Source: Stramonita haemastoma (Eukaryota > Mollusca > Gastropoda > Neogastropoda > Muricidae). Taken from it: DNA of 12,500 nt. Where the stretch lies: contig CM060326.1 in the NCBI GenBank assembly GCA_030674155.1, positions 34,470,194-34,482,693 of the forward strand, in the 5' to 3' direction. Shown piece after piece: positions 1 to 6,890 of the stretch (positions are counted from its first letter, which is position 1; each line of letters opens with the position of its first letter). The translations under genes and the position numbers were made by a program. Below the pieces are notes generated by a model, which saw only the letters and a program-made list of their open reading frames with translations, had not been told where the DNA came from and ran no database searches.

Positions 1-71
1 TATGTGTGTGTCTGTGACTGTGTGTCTATGTCTGTGAGTCCCTGAGCCTGTCTATCTGTCTCTCTTGCTCA

Positions 72-86
72 GTGTGTGTGTGTGTG

Positions 87-154
<68 letters not shown>

Positions 155-163
155 TGTGTGTGT
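72..163. repeat. (TG)n microsatellite
   Basis: About 92 bases of alternating TG/GT with only two interruptions, a C near 93 and an A near 148. The preceding 70 bases are an imperfect TG/CTG-rich lead-in of the same kind. The Cys-Val frame across it is a translation of the repeat and not a gene. Alternating purine-pyrimidine DNA of this length is prone to Z-DNA formation and length polymorphism. Confidence 0.97.
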
Positions 164-380
164 TCACCTCCAAACGGTGTTTTGCAAAACAGCTATTTTC
201 ACCGTCCATTTATGACGCTTTGCATTGCTGCTCTCATTGTTGCCTTTGTTGTTGCAATCGTTAATATCTGCGGCATAATAAAACCACTACTGCAGGTAAC
301 GTTTCTCTCGCAGCTCCCCCCCCCCCTCCCAACCTTTGTGGTTCAGAGGATCATAGTGATAACAGTGATGGTGAAAGGAG
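164..380. other. Unrecognised non-coding stretch with a C12 run
   Basis: This is mixed-composition DNA between two TG tracts. It contains a run of 12 C at 315-326, followed by T and CCC. The only long frame through it starts inside the microsatellite, and its non-repetitive part shows no domain I recognise. No match to the other repeat modules in the window was found by eye. Confidence 0.6.
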
Positions 381-430
381 TGTATGTGTGTGTGTGTGTG
401 CGTGCGTGCGTGCGTTCGCGCGCACGTGTG
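381..430. repeat. TG / CGTG / CG alternating tract
   Basis: A short (TG)n tract grades into CGTGCGTGCGTGCG and then TTCGCGCGCACGTGTG. It is almost wholly alternating purine-pyrimidine with a CG-rich core, the composition that most readily adopts Z-DNA. CG steps are scarce in the neighbouring simple sequence, so the core stands out. Confidence 0.85.
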
Positions 431-756
431 TTGTTTGTGGTTTTCCCACAATCTGGTGAAAAGCCTGGGTTGTCCTTATGGCTGGTTGGCCAGGGTGTTG
501 AGACAAGTCGGAAAATTACAGTTGATTTAAGCCTGTTTGAACCTTACTAATGTAGTTTTAATCTTAAAATAAGTGTGGCTCGGTAAGGAAAGCTGTTCAT
601 TAAGTATACGCGTTTGCACACACGTTAAATCATGTTCCGCTTTTCGTAAGAGTAGGCCATTGTGTGTCGGTGGAAACAGATGATATTTACAAAACTGCAT
701 ACATACGGAGACTGGATGTAAAAAGCACATAAGTGCTTATTGCATTATCATCGATG
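431..756. other. Non-coding stretch, nothing recognised
   Basis: A mixed, AT-leaning stretch without simple-sequence tracts. Open frames on both strands are short and show no known domain or splice-bounded exon. It may include sequence upstream of the first module A copy, but the resemblance fades before about 757. Confidence 0.5.
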
Positions 757-912
757 TAAAAGAGCAAGTAAAAAAAATAAACAAAATGCAGGTCAAGATA
801 AGGGGAGTAAGGGAGCTTTCAGAGCATGACCGAACTTCTTATCACCCTTTGCCAAGTACAGGCCTCTGTCTAGACTTCCTCTCAATCAACGTGGTCCTAC
901 TCTTTATTTTCC
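757..912 (+). repeat. Module A copy 1 (dispersed repeat)
   Basis: The core at about 801-910 aligns with three other places in the window: a GGGGAGTAAGGGAGC block, then TTATCACCC near 840, then CAAGTACAGGCCTCTGTC, then TAGACTTCCTCTCAATCAA and GTGGTCCTACTCTT. Identity between copies is roughly 75-85 percent by eye. The left edge is uncertain, with weak similarity back to about 757. The right edge passes into a GA-rich tail, as in every other copy. No coding frame is conserved between copies. It is best read as the 3' portion of a short non-autonomous transposable element; the class is unknown. Confidence 0.8.
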
Positions 913-939
913 TGGCTGGAAAGTGAATGAGAAAGACGT

Positions 940-1038
940 CACAGAGAAAATGGGAGACAGAGAAAGAGAAGACAGAAGACAGAAAGAGAGATACAGACAC
1001 GAGAGAGAGAGAGACAGATAGACAGAGAGAGAAAGGGT
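940..1038. repeat. Degenerate GA/GACA purine tract after module A1
   Basis: An imperfect (GA)n tract mixed with GACAGA and GATAGA words, almost pure purine on the + strand. Other A copies carry the same kind of tail at the same place, which suggests the tail belongs to the element. The many interruptions indicate age. Confidence 0.85.
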
Positions 1039-1099
1039 GGGAGTGGGGGATGTTTTGGATTCATTTACTTTAATGTTTGGAGGGGTAAAAAAACAACAT

Positions 1100-1420
1100 G
1101 CATATGGATAAACAGATAATATCATATAATGGATAGATAATACACAAAATTGACGATGAAAATAAGAAAACAAAATAAGAATGGGTAGGGAAATGATATC
1201 TCATAATTGACAGACAAACATCACAAAAGAGATAAATAGTATTATTTAATGGACATATAATATTATGAATGGACGGGGAAGTAATATGAAATGGACATAA
1301 TATATCACAAAAATGGACAGATAGTAACATAGATCGGACATATGATATCACAGAATGGACGGAAAATAATCAGGAATGGACATGGAAATAATATTGAATG
1401 GACAGATAATACATAAAAGG
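1100..1420 (+). repeat. Degenerate 21-22 bp minisatellite, consensus near AATGGACAGATAATATCACA
   Basis: The word TGGAC (or a one-base variant) recurs at about 1105, 1130, 1151, 1182, 1208, 1250, 1270, 1292, 1314, 1335, 1356, 1377 and 1399. From 1250 onward the spacing is a steady 20-22 bases; before that it is irregular. Between the TGGAC words lies AT-rich filler resembling ATAATATCACA. This is a decayed tandem repeat, and the right half is better kept. It starts soon after the GA tail of A1 and may have grown from that tail, since GGACAGATA-like words occur there too. Open frames across it on the minus strand are incidental. Confidence 0.75.
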
Positions 1421-1429
1421 AAGAGGGAA

Positions 1430-1548
1430 ATCAAAGGCACAGACCTGGGTTTGGCCCACAACTGGCCTCAATAGAGTATTTTGGCGAAAGGGTCTTCTTA
1501 CAGTCCCTAATAACTATAAGTAGAGTTAAAGTAAAAAAAAAAAAAAAA
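1430..1548 (+). mobile_element. Possible A-tailed retroelement remnant
   Basis: About 95 bases of mixed sequence, including GGTTTGGCCCACAACTGGCC, end in AGTTAAAGT followed by 16 A at 1533-1548. A sharp poly-A end after non-repetitive sequence is typical of a SINE or of the 3' end of a LINE. No pol III box, target-site duplication or second copy was found, so this rests on the A tail alone. Confidence 0.3.
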
Positions 1549-1672
1549 CAGTAAAAGCAAAAATAGCAAGACAGGCAAATAGAAACAGAGACAGATACAG
1601 ACATACGGAGAAAAAACGACAGATGGATAGAAACAGATAGAGATACACAGACAGAAAGACAAACAAACAGAA
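1549..1672. repeat. Decayed GACA/GATA purine-rich tract
   Basis: Repeated ACAGA, GATAGA and GACAGA words with many interruptions. It lies directly after the poly-A run and may be an expansion or continuation of that tail. It is similar in texture to the tract at 940-1038. Confidence 0.7.
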
Positions 1673-1719
1673 ATAGTTTTTAAACAAACAATTGATACAT
1701 TTTTATGTTAAATTTCTTC

Positions 1720-1812
1720 GATCAAGCCAGTAAGATGACGTGTCAATGCAGACGTGTGATTGTCACTTGGTTTTGGGCTGTGAAAGATGAGGCGGTTTTC
1801 TGCCTCAATGCT
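1720..1812 (+). repeat. Module B copy 1 (dispersed repeat)
   Basis: Aligns with 8194-8284. Shared blocks are GATCAAGCC / GATCCAATC, then TGCAGACGTGTGATTG, then a variant of CACTTGGTTTTGGGCTGTGA, then GATG and TCAATGC / TCAGTGC. Both copies run downstream into TGTC-type and then TC-type microsatellites, and both lie between module A and module C. No conserved frame is visible. Confidence 0.75.
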
Positions 1813-1882
1813 TTGTGAGCTGGTGATGTGTTTTTATCTGTGTCGCACAAAAATCGCGTCTTTATCCATAATTCATACGTCA

Positions 1883-2466
1883 GCTTGTCTGTCTGTATGT
1901 TGTTTGTGCGTGTATCTGTCTGATTATCTGTCTGCCCAGTATTCAACCTACCTGCCTGTCTATGTGTGTCTATCCAATTGTCAGTCTTGTATGTCTATTT
2001 TTTCTATAGTTTTTTTCGCGCTATGATTATGTCAACTTATCTGCATGTTTGTCATCCATTTTTATTTGTTTTCCAGTCTGTTTGTATCAGTTTTTTTCCC
2101 TGAATGTGTATGTGTCTGTCTGCCTATCTATCTGTGTGTCTATCTATTTGTCTGCTTGTCCGTATATGTGCTCATATGTTTCCTAGCCCCACTGGCTATC
2201 TGCCTGTTTGCCAGATAATCTGTTTATTATCATGCCTGTCTTGTATTTGTCTATCTGTTTGCCAGGCTGTCTCCCATTTTATTAGTCAGCCTGCCTGTCT
2301 GTCTGTCGTGTTGTCAGATTATTTTGTTTTTCAGCCTGTCGATCTGTCTTCGAGTTGTCTGTCAGTCTGTCTTTGTAAGTGTATATCTGTCTATCTGTGT
2401 ATTCCTTCTTACTTTTTCGCTTTTGTGTTATGCCATTACCTCTGTCTATTTCTCTGTCTATCTCTT
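1883..2466. repeat. Long decayed (TCTG)n field
   Basis: Almost 600 bases dominated by CTGTCTG, TATCTG and TGCCTGTC words with dense substitutions. The Cys-Leu-Ser-rich open frames on the + strand are translations of this repeat. It matches in position the shorter TGTC stretch that follows module B copy 2 at 8373-8490. The decay implies a much older array than the pure TC tract beside it. Confidence 0.8.
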
Positions 2467-2497
2467 TTTATCTAACAGACAGACACAGACACACATA

Positions 2498-2611
<114 letters not shown>

Positions 2612-2735
2612 CCTGGGTGTTAGCGATAGACGATTGAGCGATTTTCCGCTGAATGCTCTGTCACCTCATGTGATTGCCTGTGCACATATCCGCGCATACA
2701 GACAGACAGCTCCCAGACACATCCAAACACAACAG

Positions 2736-2823
2736 CAAAATCAAATACACACAGAAATACAAACACACACACAAAAACACACACACACGAACACACACAT
2801 AAACACACAGACACAACACACAC

Positions 2824-2891
<68 letters not shown>

Positions 2892-2903
2892 TGCGTGCAT
2901 GTG
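2736..2903. repeat. (CA)n microsatellite, imperfect then pure
   Basis: Imperfect CACACA words with CAAA, CGAA and CATAA interruptions lead into a pure (AC)n run at 2826-2888. The tract ends in an alternating ACGTGTGCGTGCATGTG piece. The His-Thr and Cys-Val frames over it are artefacts of the repeat. Confidence 0.95.
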
Positions 2904-3209
2904 CTTCACACAAGCGTTAACACATCGAATTCTTTCTCTTTAGCTGTCAAAAAACCCCAAATAAACTACCATTATAAATTGATTAGGAATGCATTCTTTA
3001 ATTATAGCACATTACTTCCAACTCAATTTCTTTAAGCTACTGACTTTTATCATCTTTTCCTTTTTTCCCACATTTTTTAACACCGATTTACGTAAGCAAC
3101 GCTCAACCCACCAGTGATTTGACTACCGTAATTTTGAAAAACACAGAGAGACATGGGTGGCGAAAATTTGACCTGAATCACTCTGACAGAGATGGAGGAG
3201 GGGAAAAAT
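2904..3209. other. Non-coding spacer, nothing recognised
   Basis: AT-rich mixed sequence between the CA tract and module C copy 1. The last 60 bases become purine-rich (GACAGAGATGGAGGAGGGG), which may be the worn equivalent of the GA tract preceding module C copy 3. No gene or RNA structure is evident. Confidence 0.5.
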
Positions 3210-3640
3210 CCCTAATCACGCCCGCCATTACCTAATACTACTGTTTTTCCACTAGTGGCCCAGTGCCCCATCTCTCATGACGTGCTGTCGCTAGGAAAAA
3301 AATCACTGACCATTATTCTATTAATTTCCCTCTCTTCAGAAAGTGAGACGACAGGATCACACTTGGCTCCAGGCAATCCCAGAGAGGCTCTGTTCGGTGG
3401 TGCTAGTGTCTGCACTAACCTAGTCGTTATTACCTTAGGGGTGGTGGATGTCTTTGGCTCCTGTCTGCAATGTTTCGGTGGTAGGAATGGGTCTGGGCGT
3501 TGGTTTGGTTGTTGATCTTGATTTGGTAGGATTTTGTTTTTATTCTTTTAAACATCTGTGGTGTGAAGTTTAGGTGTTTTTTTCCCAAACAAAAGTTGTT
3601 TATAAAGGTATTTAAAAATATTTAGGTTCATTTTATCTCT
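3210..3640 (+). repeat. Module C copy 1 with 3' extension (dispersed repeat)
   Basis: It opens with CCCTAATC and CCATTACC, matching 6444-6467. Next come a GTGGCCCAGTGCCC block (compare GACGGCCTAGCGCCC in copy 3), AAAAAAATCAC, and an imperfect stem-loop at 3330-3347. The best-kept motif, ACTTGGCTCCAGGCAATC, is at 3361-3378, followed by GGTGGTG and TGTCTGC. Weaker similarity to copy 3 continues to a TTCATTTTATC word near 3626. The 86-residue open frame inside has no recognisable domain and is not kept in other copies, so I call no gene. Likely a non-autonomous transposable element. Confidence 0.7.
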
Positions 3641-4108
3641 TTATGTTAGGTCTCTCAAAGGGTGGAGTATGAGATCGGTGCTTTCTAACATATATATAGA
3701 TGTTTCCACAAAGTTGCAACCACCTATCTCAGGAAATGTCTTGATTTCCATCATCTCGTTCCCTATGTTCAGCTGCAGATATCGTGTGCTTTTAAACTCG
3801 TTGATTCAAACATTCATTAGCTGTCATCATTTTCTCTGTTTCTGATCCATACATGTGAAATGATGCTATCTCACTTCGTTCGATATTTTAAAATCCAGCC
3901 TCAGACACTTTTTTTCCTGCTTAGTGTCTCATCTCACCCCTTCCATTATCATTTCACTTCATATTCGTCCCTCCTTTCAACAGCTACCTCCATTTCCAAC
4001 CCTCCCAGCGTGCATATGTGAGCATGTATGTTAAGATTCAGTCCCGTTTCATGAACGGCCACATGAGTGAGCGAAATGAAAAGATTTTCTGCATCAATAT
4101 ATTAAACT
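3641..4108. other. Non-coding stretch, nothing firm
   Basis: AT-rich sequence with no long frame of interest. A GTGCATATGTGAGCATG patch near 4010 and GCGAAATGAAAAGATTTTCTGC near 4071 faintly recall the end of module D and the sequence after it (TTTGCGCATGC at 6860; GCGAAAGATGTTCTGCG at 6919). That would place a worn D copy here, but the similarity is too weak to call. Confidence 0.4.
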
Positions 4109-4146
4109 GGTAGTAGTAGTAGTAGTAATAGCAGTAGTAGTAGTAA

Positions 4147-4211
<65 letters not shown>

Positions 4212-4260
4212 TCATTGCTATCATTATCACCATCATTGTTATCATCATTATCATCTTACA
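4109..4260. repeat. (TAG)n tract switching to imperfect (ATC/ATT)n
   Basis: TAG triplets run from about 4110 to 4210 with a few variants (AATAGCAG, AATGGTGG) in the left part and a pure run from 4153 to 4210. At 4211 the motif changes abruptly to ATCATT, ATCACC and ATCATC words. Stop codons in every TAG frame exclude coding use. Confidence 0.93.
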
Positions 4261-4393
4261 GGACCACCCAGATATAAAATCAGGTCATAGTGTACATTTG
4301 AGTGATAACGGATATGTTAAACTGGGGAACGCCTAATAGCCACCAGAATAGCAGTAGTGCTAAAATAAGAATTAATCTGAAGTTTATCAGAAA

Positions 4394-4537
4394 AGAAAGT
4401 CGCTGACTAAGTTAAGGTATGAGGCAATCTCAAGGGAAGTAAGAGAGCACGGCCGAAGTACTTATCACCCCTTGCCAAGTACAGGCCTCTGTCTAGACTT
4501 CCTCTGAATCAACATGGCTGTACTCTTAACTTTTGGG
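4394..4537 (+). repeat. Module A copy 2 (dispersed repeat)
   Basis: GAAAGTCGCTGACTAAG at the left matches GAAAGTCGTTCACTAGG of copy 3, so the module extends about 40 bases upstream of the core. The core then reads AAGGGAAGTAAGAGAGC, CTTATCACCCCTTGCC, AGTACAGGCCTCTGTCTAG and ACTTCCTCTGAATCAAC, closest to copy 1. A small deletion after AGAGAGC, relative to copies 1 and 3, removes the TTCAGAG block. The right end passes into GAGGGAGAGA and a pure GA tract. Confidence 0.85.
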
Positions 4538-4541
4538 TAGG

Positions 4542-4544
4542 AGG

Positions 4545-4601
<57 letters not shown>

Positions 4602-4767
4602 GGACAGACAGACAGACGACAGACAGGAAGGCAGACACGCACGCCCACACGCACACACACACACACATACACACACACAGCACGCTCGCACGCACGCACG
4701 CACACCCCACACACACACAACACACACACACACACACACACACACACCACACACACACACACACACG
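4542..4767. repeat. Compound GA - GACA - CA microsatellite
   Basis: (GA)n runs to about 4564, then (GACA)n with one CGGACA variant to about 4625. A mixed CACGCACGCC piece follows, then (CA)n with interruptions including a (GCAC)n stretch near 4685-4702, ending at 4766. The motif order suggests stepwise conversion from GA to GACA to CA. The overlapping frames on both strands are artefacts. Confidence 0.95.
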
Positions 4768-5075
4768 TTTCTCTCACTTATGCACCATTCACCACAGATG
4801 TGCACAAGTATGACTATGAGTCTTTAAAAAGTAGTACGTCCAAGTTTGCGTGAAAGCTTAATATTTTTTCCCCGGAAGAAGCAGTATCAACATGAGCAAT
4901 GACCTATAAAATTATGATAATCCAGTAACATTGTTGAGAGGACGAAATATGGCTCTCTTTCTTTTATAGAATAAAAAAAATCACAGATGTATTTGAATTG
5001 ATGTAATGACAAAATACATTATACACTAATCAATTGTATTGCTGTAGCACGGCTATTATTATCTTTTAGTTTAAA
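4768..5075. other. Non-coding stretch, nothing recognised
   Basis: AT-rich sequence between the compound microsatellite and the SINE, without tandem motif, module match or supportable open frame. It is the DNA into which the SINE at 5076 appears to be inserted. Confidence 0.5.
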
Positions 5076-5086
5076 GGGGGATGGAT

Positions 5087-5097
5087 TAGCTCAGTGG
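5087..5097 (+). promoter_or_regulatory. Pol III A-box-like element of the SINE
   Basis: TAGCTCAGTGG fits the tRNA A-box consensus TRGCNNARYNGG closely. It lies about 11 bases from the proposed SINE start, the usual distance from a pol III start site. Whether it is active cannot be judged from sequence. Confidence 0.65.
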
Positions 5098-5125
5098 TCA
5101 GAGCACTTGCTTTCCACCAGCCAAT

Positions 5126-5167
5126 GTTAGGCAGCATCGAGCGTGGTTACCTCTTGGATGGGTGACC
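5126..5167 (+). promoter_or_regulatory. 5S rRNA-like internal segment (box A/IE/box C) in the SINE
   Basis: The segment starts GTTAGGCAGCATCGAGC and ends GGTTACCTCTTGGATGGGTG plus ACC. Against the animal 5S rRNA pattern as I remember it (GTTAAGCA..GTCGGGC, then GGTTAGTACTTGGATGGG), roughly four of five positions agree, and the 15 bases at the end agree fully. This is the region TFIIIA recognises in 5S genes. It is too short and too embedded to be a 5S gene. Confidence 0.7.
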
Positions 5168-5371
5168 TTTTGTGCGCCTCAGCTTTAGTACAGTCCCCCA
5201 GTTCACCCAGCTGTCAATGGGTACCTACCTCTCTAGGGTCAGGGAAGGTAAAACAGCAATATATGAGTGCTGCCCGCAACATGCTGGACCCAGGAGAAGC
5301 TAAGGTCTCTGAAGCCTCGCTCCCCTACAACAACATAGGTTATGGGACACTTTTACCTTTACCTTTGATAT

Positions 5372-5535
5372 AAAAACTTTTGTCTGTTTTCTCCTCAGAT
5401 GATGTGTATAGTGTCTAACTCTTCCATTGACCCCATCAGAAATAATCTAGACGAAAGAAGAAAAGAGGACAGGGAAGGGACTTTACACTCCCGCCGAAGA
5501 ACTATCTCCTACTTGTTAAAAAAATATAACTTTTC
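5372..5535. other. Spacer with a splice-acceptor-like site
   Basis: A pyrimidine tract, CTTTTGTCTGTTTTCTCCTC, is followed by AG at 5397-5398. An open frame starting ATGATG follows immediately and continues about 100 codons into module C copy 2. The first 45 or so residues are hydrophilic and Arg/Lys/Glu-rich, but they match nothing I know. I do not call an exon here. Confidence 0.3.
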
Positions 5536-5745
5536 TCATCAGCTACACTATAACTGCATTTTATGTACCAATAGTTTGGCACTTTTTTCTCTACGGTTGG
5601 TTTTCACTAGAAGAAATTATCACTACATCCGTCGCTTGCTTCTCTCTTCTCCTTTCATGGGAAAGAAACACACTTGGCTTCAGGCAATCGTAAATGGAGG
5701 TCATTAGGTAGTGTCGCATTCTGTAGGGTCTTGGTGTTGTTATTC
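5536..5745 (+). repeat. Module C copy 2 (dispersed repeat)
   Basis: The strongest anchors are AGAAGAAATTATC at about 5611, identical to copy 3 near 6529, and ACTTGGCTTCAGGCAATC at 5672-5689, one base from copy 1. A CTTTC-ATGG-GAAAG stem-loop lies just before the second anchor (5652-5665), where copies 1 and 3 also have stem-loops. The 5' part is more worn: CATTTTATG and GGCAC align only loosely. The 3' part beyond 5690 diverges quickly. Confidence 0.65.
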
Positions 5746-6219
5746 CCATGGATGCGTTTCCCTTTCCAGCCAAAATTGCAGAAAAATAAGGATTTGTTTC
5801 TGGACCTTCGTTTATTTTTTGGTTGCTAGTTTAATTTGGAAGGAAACACTTTTAAATGGTATATCAGAACCTAGAGATTGTTGGAGTGCAGCTCATTCTT
5901 GTTACAAACATTTAGATTTGTGGCATACAGAAGTCCGTCGTCATTTGTCCCCTTTTTCCTTGTCGACTGTAGGAGCTCTTCGTAATGCCGCCAGGGTTCG
6001 CCATCTTTCTCTATATCAGTTGTGTTTTTTTGTCTCCCGTAGCTGTCCCAGAACACTGATCTTTGAACTCTCTATACGTGCTAAACATTGCACAATATTG
6101 ATATACATCGGCCTTGGGCCACAGTACAAAAATCGGAGTTGGGCGCGAATTAGACTACAGTACATTTGAACAGAATGACATAGACCAGAGGCATGAATAT
6201 TACATATCCCACCCTTCCC
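5746..6219. other. Unrecognised stretch between modules C2 and D2
   Basis: This separates C2 from D2 by about twice the distance seen in copy 3, so it may contain an insertion. A 152-codon frame covers it only if a GTG start inside C2 is accepted. The translation has no domain, signal or composition suggesting a real protein, so no gene is called. TRIM- or LINE-like motifs were not seen. Confidence 0.45.
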
Positions 6220-6360
6220 CTGCTCCTCAGTTAAAGCTCCGAGGTTCACCAATGGTGGTATTTTTGCATATGCGACTGTTTTTTTCCCACTTTTTAAGTA
6301 GTCACATTCTGACTTCGAGATATAAGTATAATAAAAAGAAAAAGAAAAAGAAATTATGAA
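6220..6360 (+). repeat. Module D copy 2 with A-rich tail
   Basis: CTCCTCAGTTAAAGCTCCGA, GGTTCACC and TTTTTGCATATGC align with 6820-6876 (TCCTCAGCTAAAGCTACGGA, GTTCACTG, TTTTTGCGCATGC). A weaker TTTTAAGTAGTCACA word near 6294 matches GTTTAAGTAACACA in the other copy. It ends in an (AAAAAG)3-type tail at about 6333-6354, like the tail of a retroposed element. The copy is numbered with its neighbouring module C. Confidence 0.6.
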
Positions 6361-6383
6361 TGATTAACTAGACTTACTGGGGT

Positions 6384-6441
6384 TAGAGAGTGAGAGTGAG
6401 AGAGAGAGAGAGACAAATACAGAGACAGAGAGAGAGATAGA
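6384..6441. repeat. GA/GACA purine tract before module C3
   Basis: GAGAGTGAGAGTGAGAGAGA grades into GACAAATACAGAGACAGAGA. It directly abuts module C copy 3. The sequence just before it (TGATTAACTAG, GGGGTTAGAG) faintly recalls the end of module A copy 4 (TGATTGATTAAGAG), so a residual A 3' tip may be present. Confidence 0.8.
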
Positions 6442-6443
6442 CA

Positions 6444-6670
6444 CCCTAATCTCTCTCACCCATTACCGGACAATTATATTTCACACGCCGACGGCCTAGC
6501 GCCCTCACATATACTGACTTGCTCTCCCAGAAGAAATTATCTCCCTTCATTTCATTCGCTTCAGTCTCCTTGAAAGGTTGAAGGAGATTGCTCTTGGCTC
6601 CGGGCAATCTCAGAGGGACCTCGTTTGGTGGTGTTGATGTCTGTTCCGTCTAACTGTCCTCATTTTTTCC
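6444..6670 (+). repeat. Module C copy 3 (dispersed repeat)
   Basis: CCCTAATC and CCATTACC open the copy at the GA boundary. They are followed by ACGCCGACGGCC (compare GCGCTGACGGCC in the copy at 8898), then AGAAGAAATTATC near 6529, then a perfect 7-bp stem TCTCCTT / AAGGAGA (6565-6571 and 6581-6587, 9-base loop). The conserved motif TCTTGGCTCCGGGCAATC is at 6592-6609, then GGTGGTGTTGATGTCTG. It is the best reference copy because both ends can be placed. Confidence 0.75.
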
Positions 6671-6817
6671 AGGATGTGTTTTGATTTCATGTCTACATGG
6701 TTGTGATTGCGAAACTACTTCCAAAATCTTGTATTGGCTTTTGATCAAGTATTGTTATACATGGATTTGGGTTGATGTTAAAATGTATAAATAAATTATT
6801 CGTAACCATTTTATCTT

Positions 6818-6890
6818 TGTTCCTCAGCTAAAGCTACGGAGTTCACTGCTGGGACGATTTTTGCGCATGCAGTTTAAGTAACACACCATT
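6818..6890 (+). repeat. Module D copy 3
   Basis: The aligned partner of 6220-6310, lying about 210 bases after the conserved motif of module C3. The shared start is a pyrimidine run ending CAG, which by itself looks like a splice acceptor. TTTTTGCGCATGC is the best-kept block. No A-rich tail is visible here. Confidence 0.6.

Larger units (their letters stand above)
5076..5371 (+). mobile_element. SINE with a chimeric tRNA-5S rRNA-like head
   Basis: The left end GGGGATGGATTAGCTCAGTG resembles the 5' half of a tRNA: acceptor strand, then D arm with a pol III A box TAGCTCAGTGG at 5087. A GAGCACTTGC anticodon-arm-like segment follows. In place of a tRNA T arm, 5126-5167 resembles the internal promoter part of 5S rRNA, ending CTTGGATGGGTGACC. 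The body contains CCAGCTGTCAATGGGTACCT, a type of central segment I recall from marine invertebrate tRNA SINEs. The element ends in a short TTTTACC-TTTACC-TTTGATA tail. About 296 bp fits a SINE. No clear target-site duplication was found. The 76-residue open frame inside is incidental. Confidence 0.75.

Noticed and set aside
65..550. 161-codon + strand open frame beginning with a Cys-Val run
   Set aside because: Its start and first third are the translated TG microsatellite, and the rest crosses a C-run and a second TG tract with no recognisable domain.
4109..4260. CRISPR-like or regularly spaced array in the TAG/ATC region
   Set aside because: It is plain trinucleotide repeat without spacers, and the genome is clearly eukaryotic in character.
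5076..5125. A functional tRNA gene
   Set aside because: D-arm-like sequence and an A box are present, but no T arm, B box or pairing 3' acceptor strand follows.
5126..5167. A 5S rRNA gene
   Set aside because: Only the internal control region resembles 5S. The 5' half and the 3' end of a 5S gene are missing, and the segment is embedded in a SINE.
5711..6169. 152-codon frame between modules C2 and D2
   Set aside because: Needs a GTG start in a eukaryotic setting and begins inside a repeat. The translation shows no domain, repeat or membrane pattern that I can defend.
4415..6620. Homology between module A (GGCAATCTCAAGGGA) and module C (GGCAATCTCAGAGGGA)
   Set aside because: The match is only about 15 bases and the flanks do not align. 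I treat A and C as different modules, though a distant link is not excluded.
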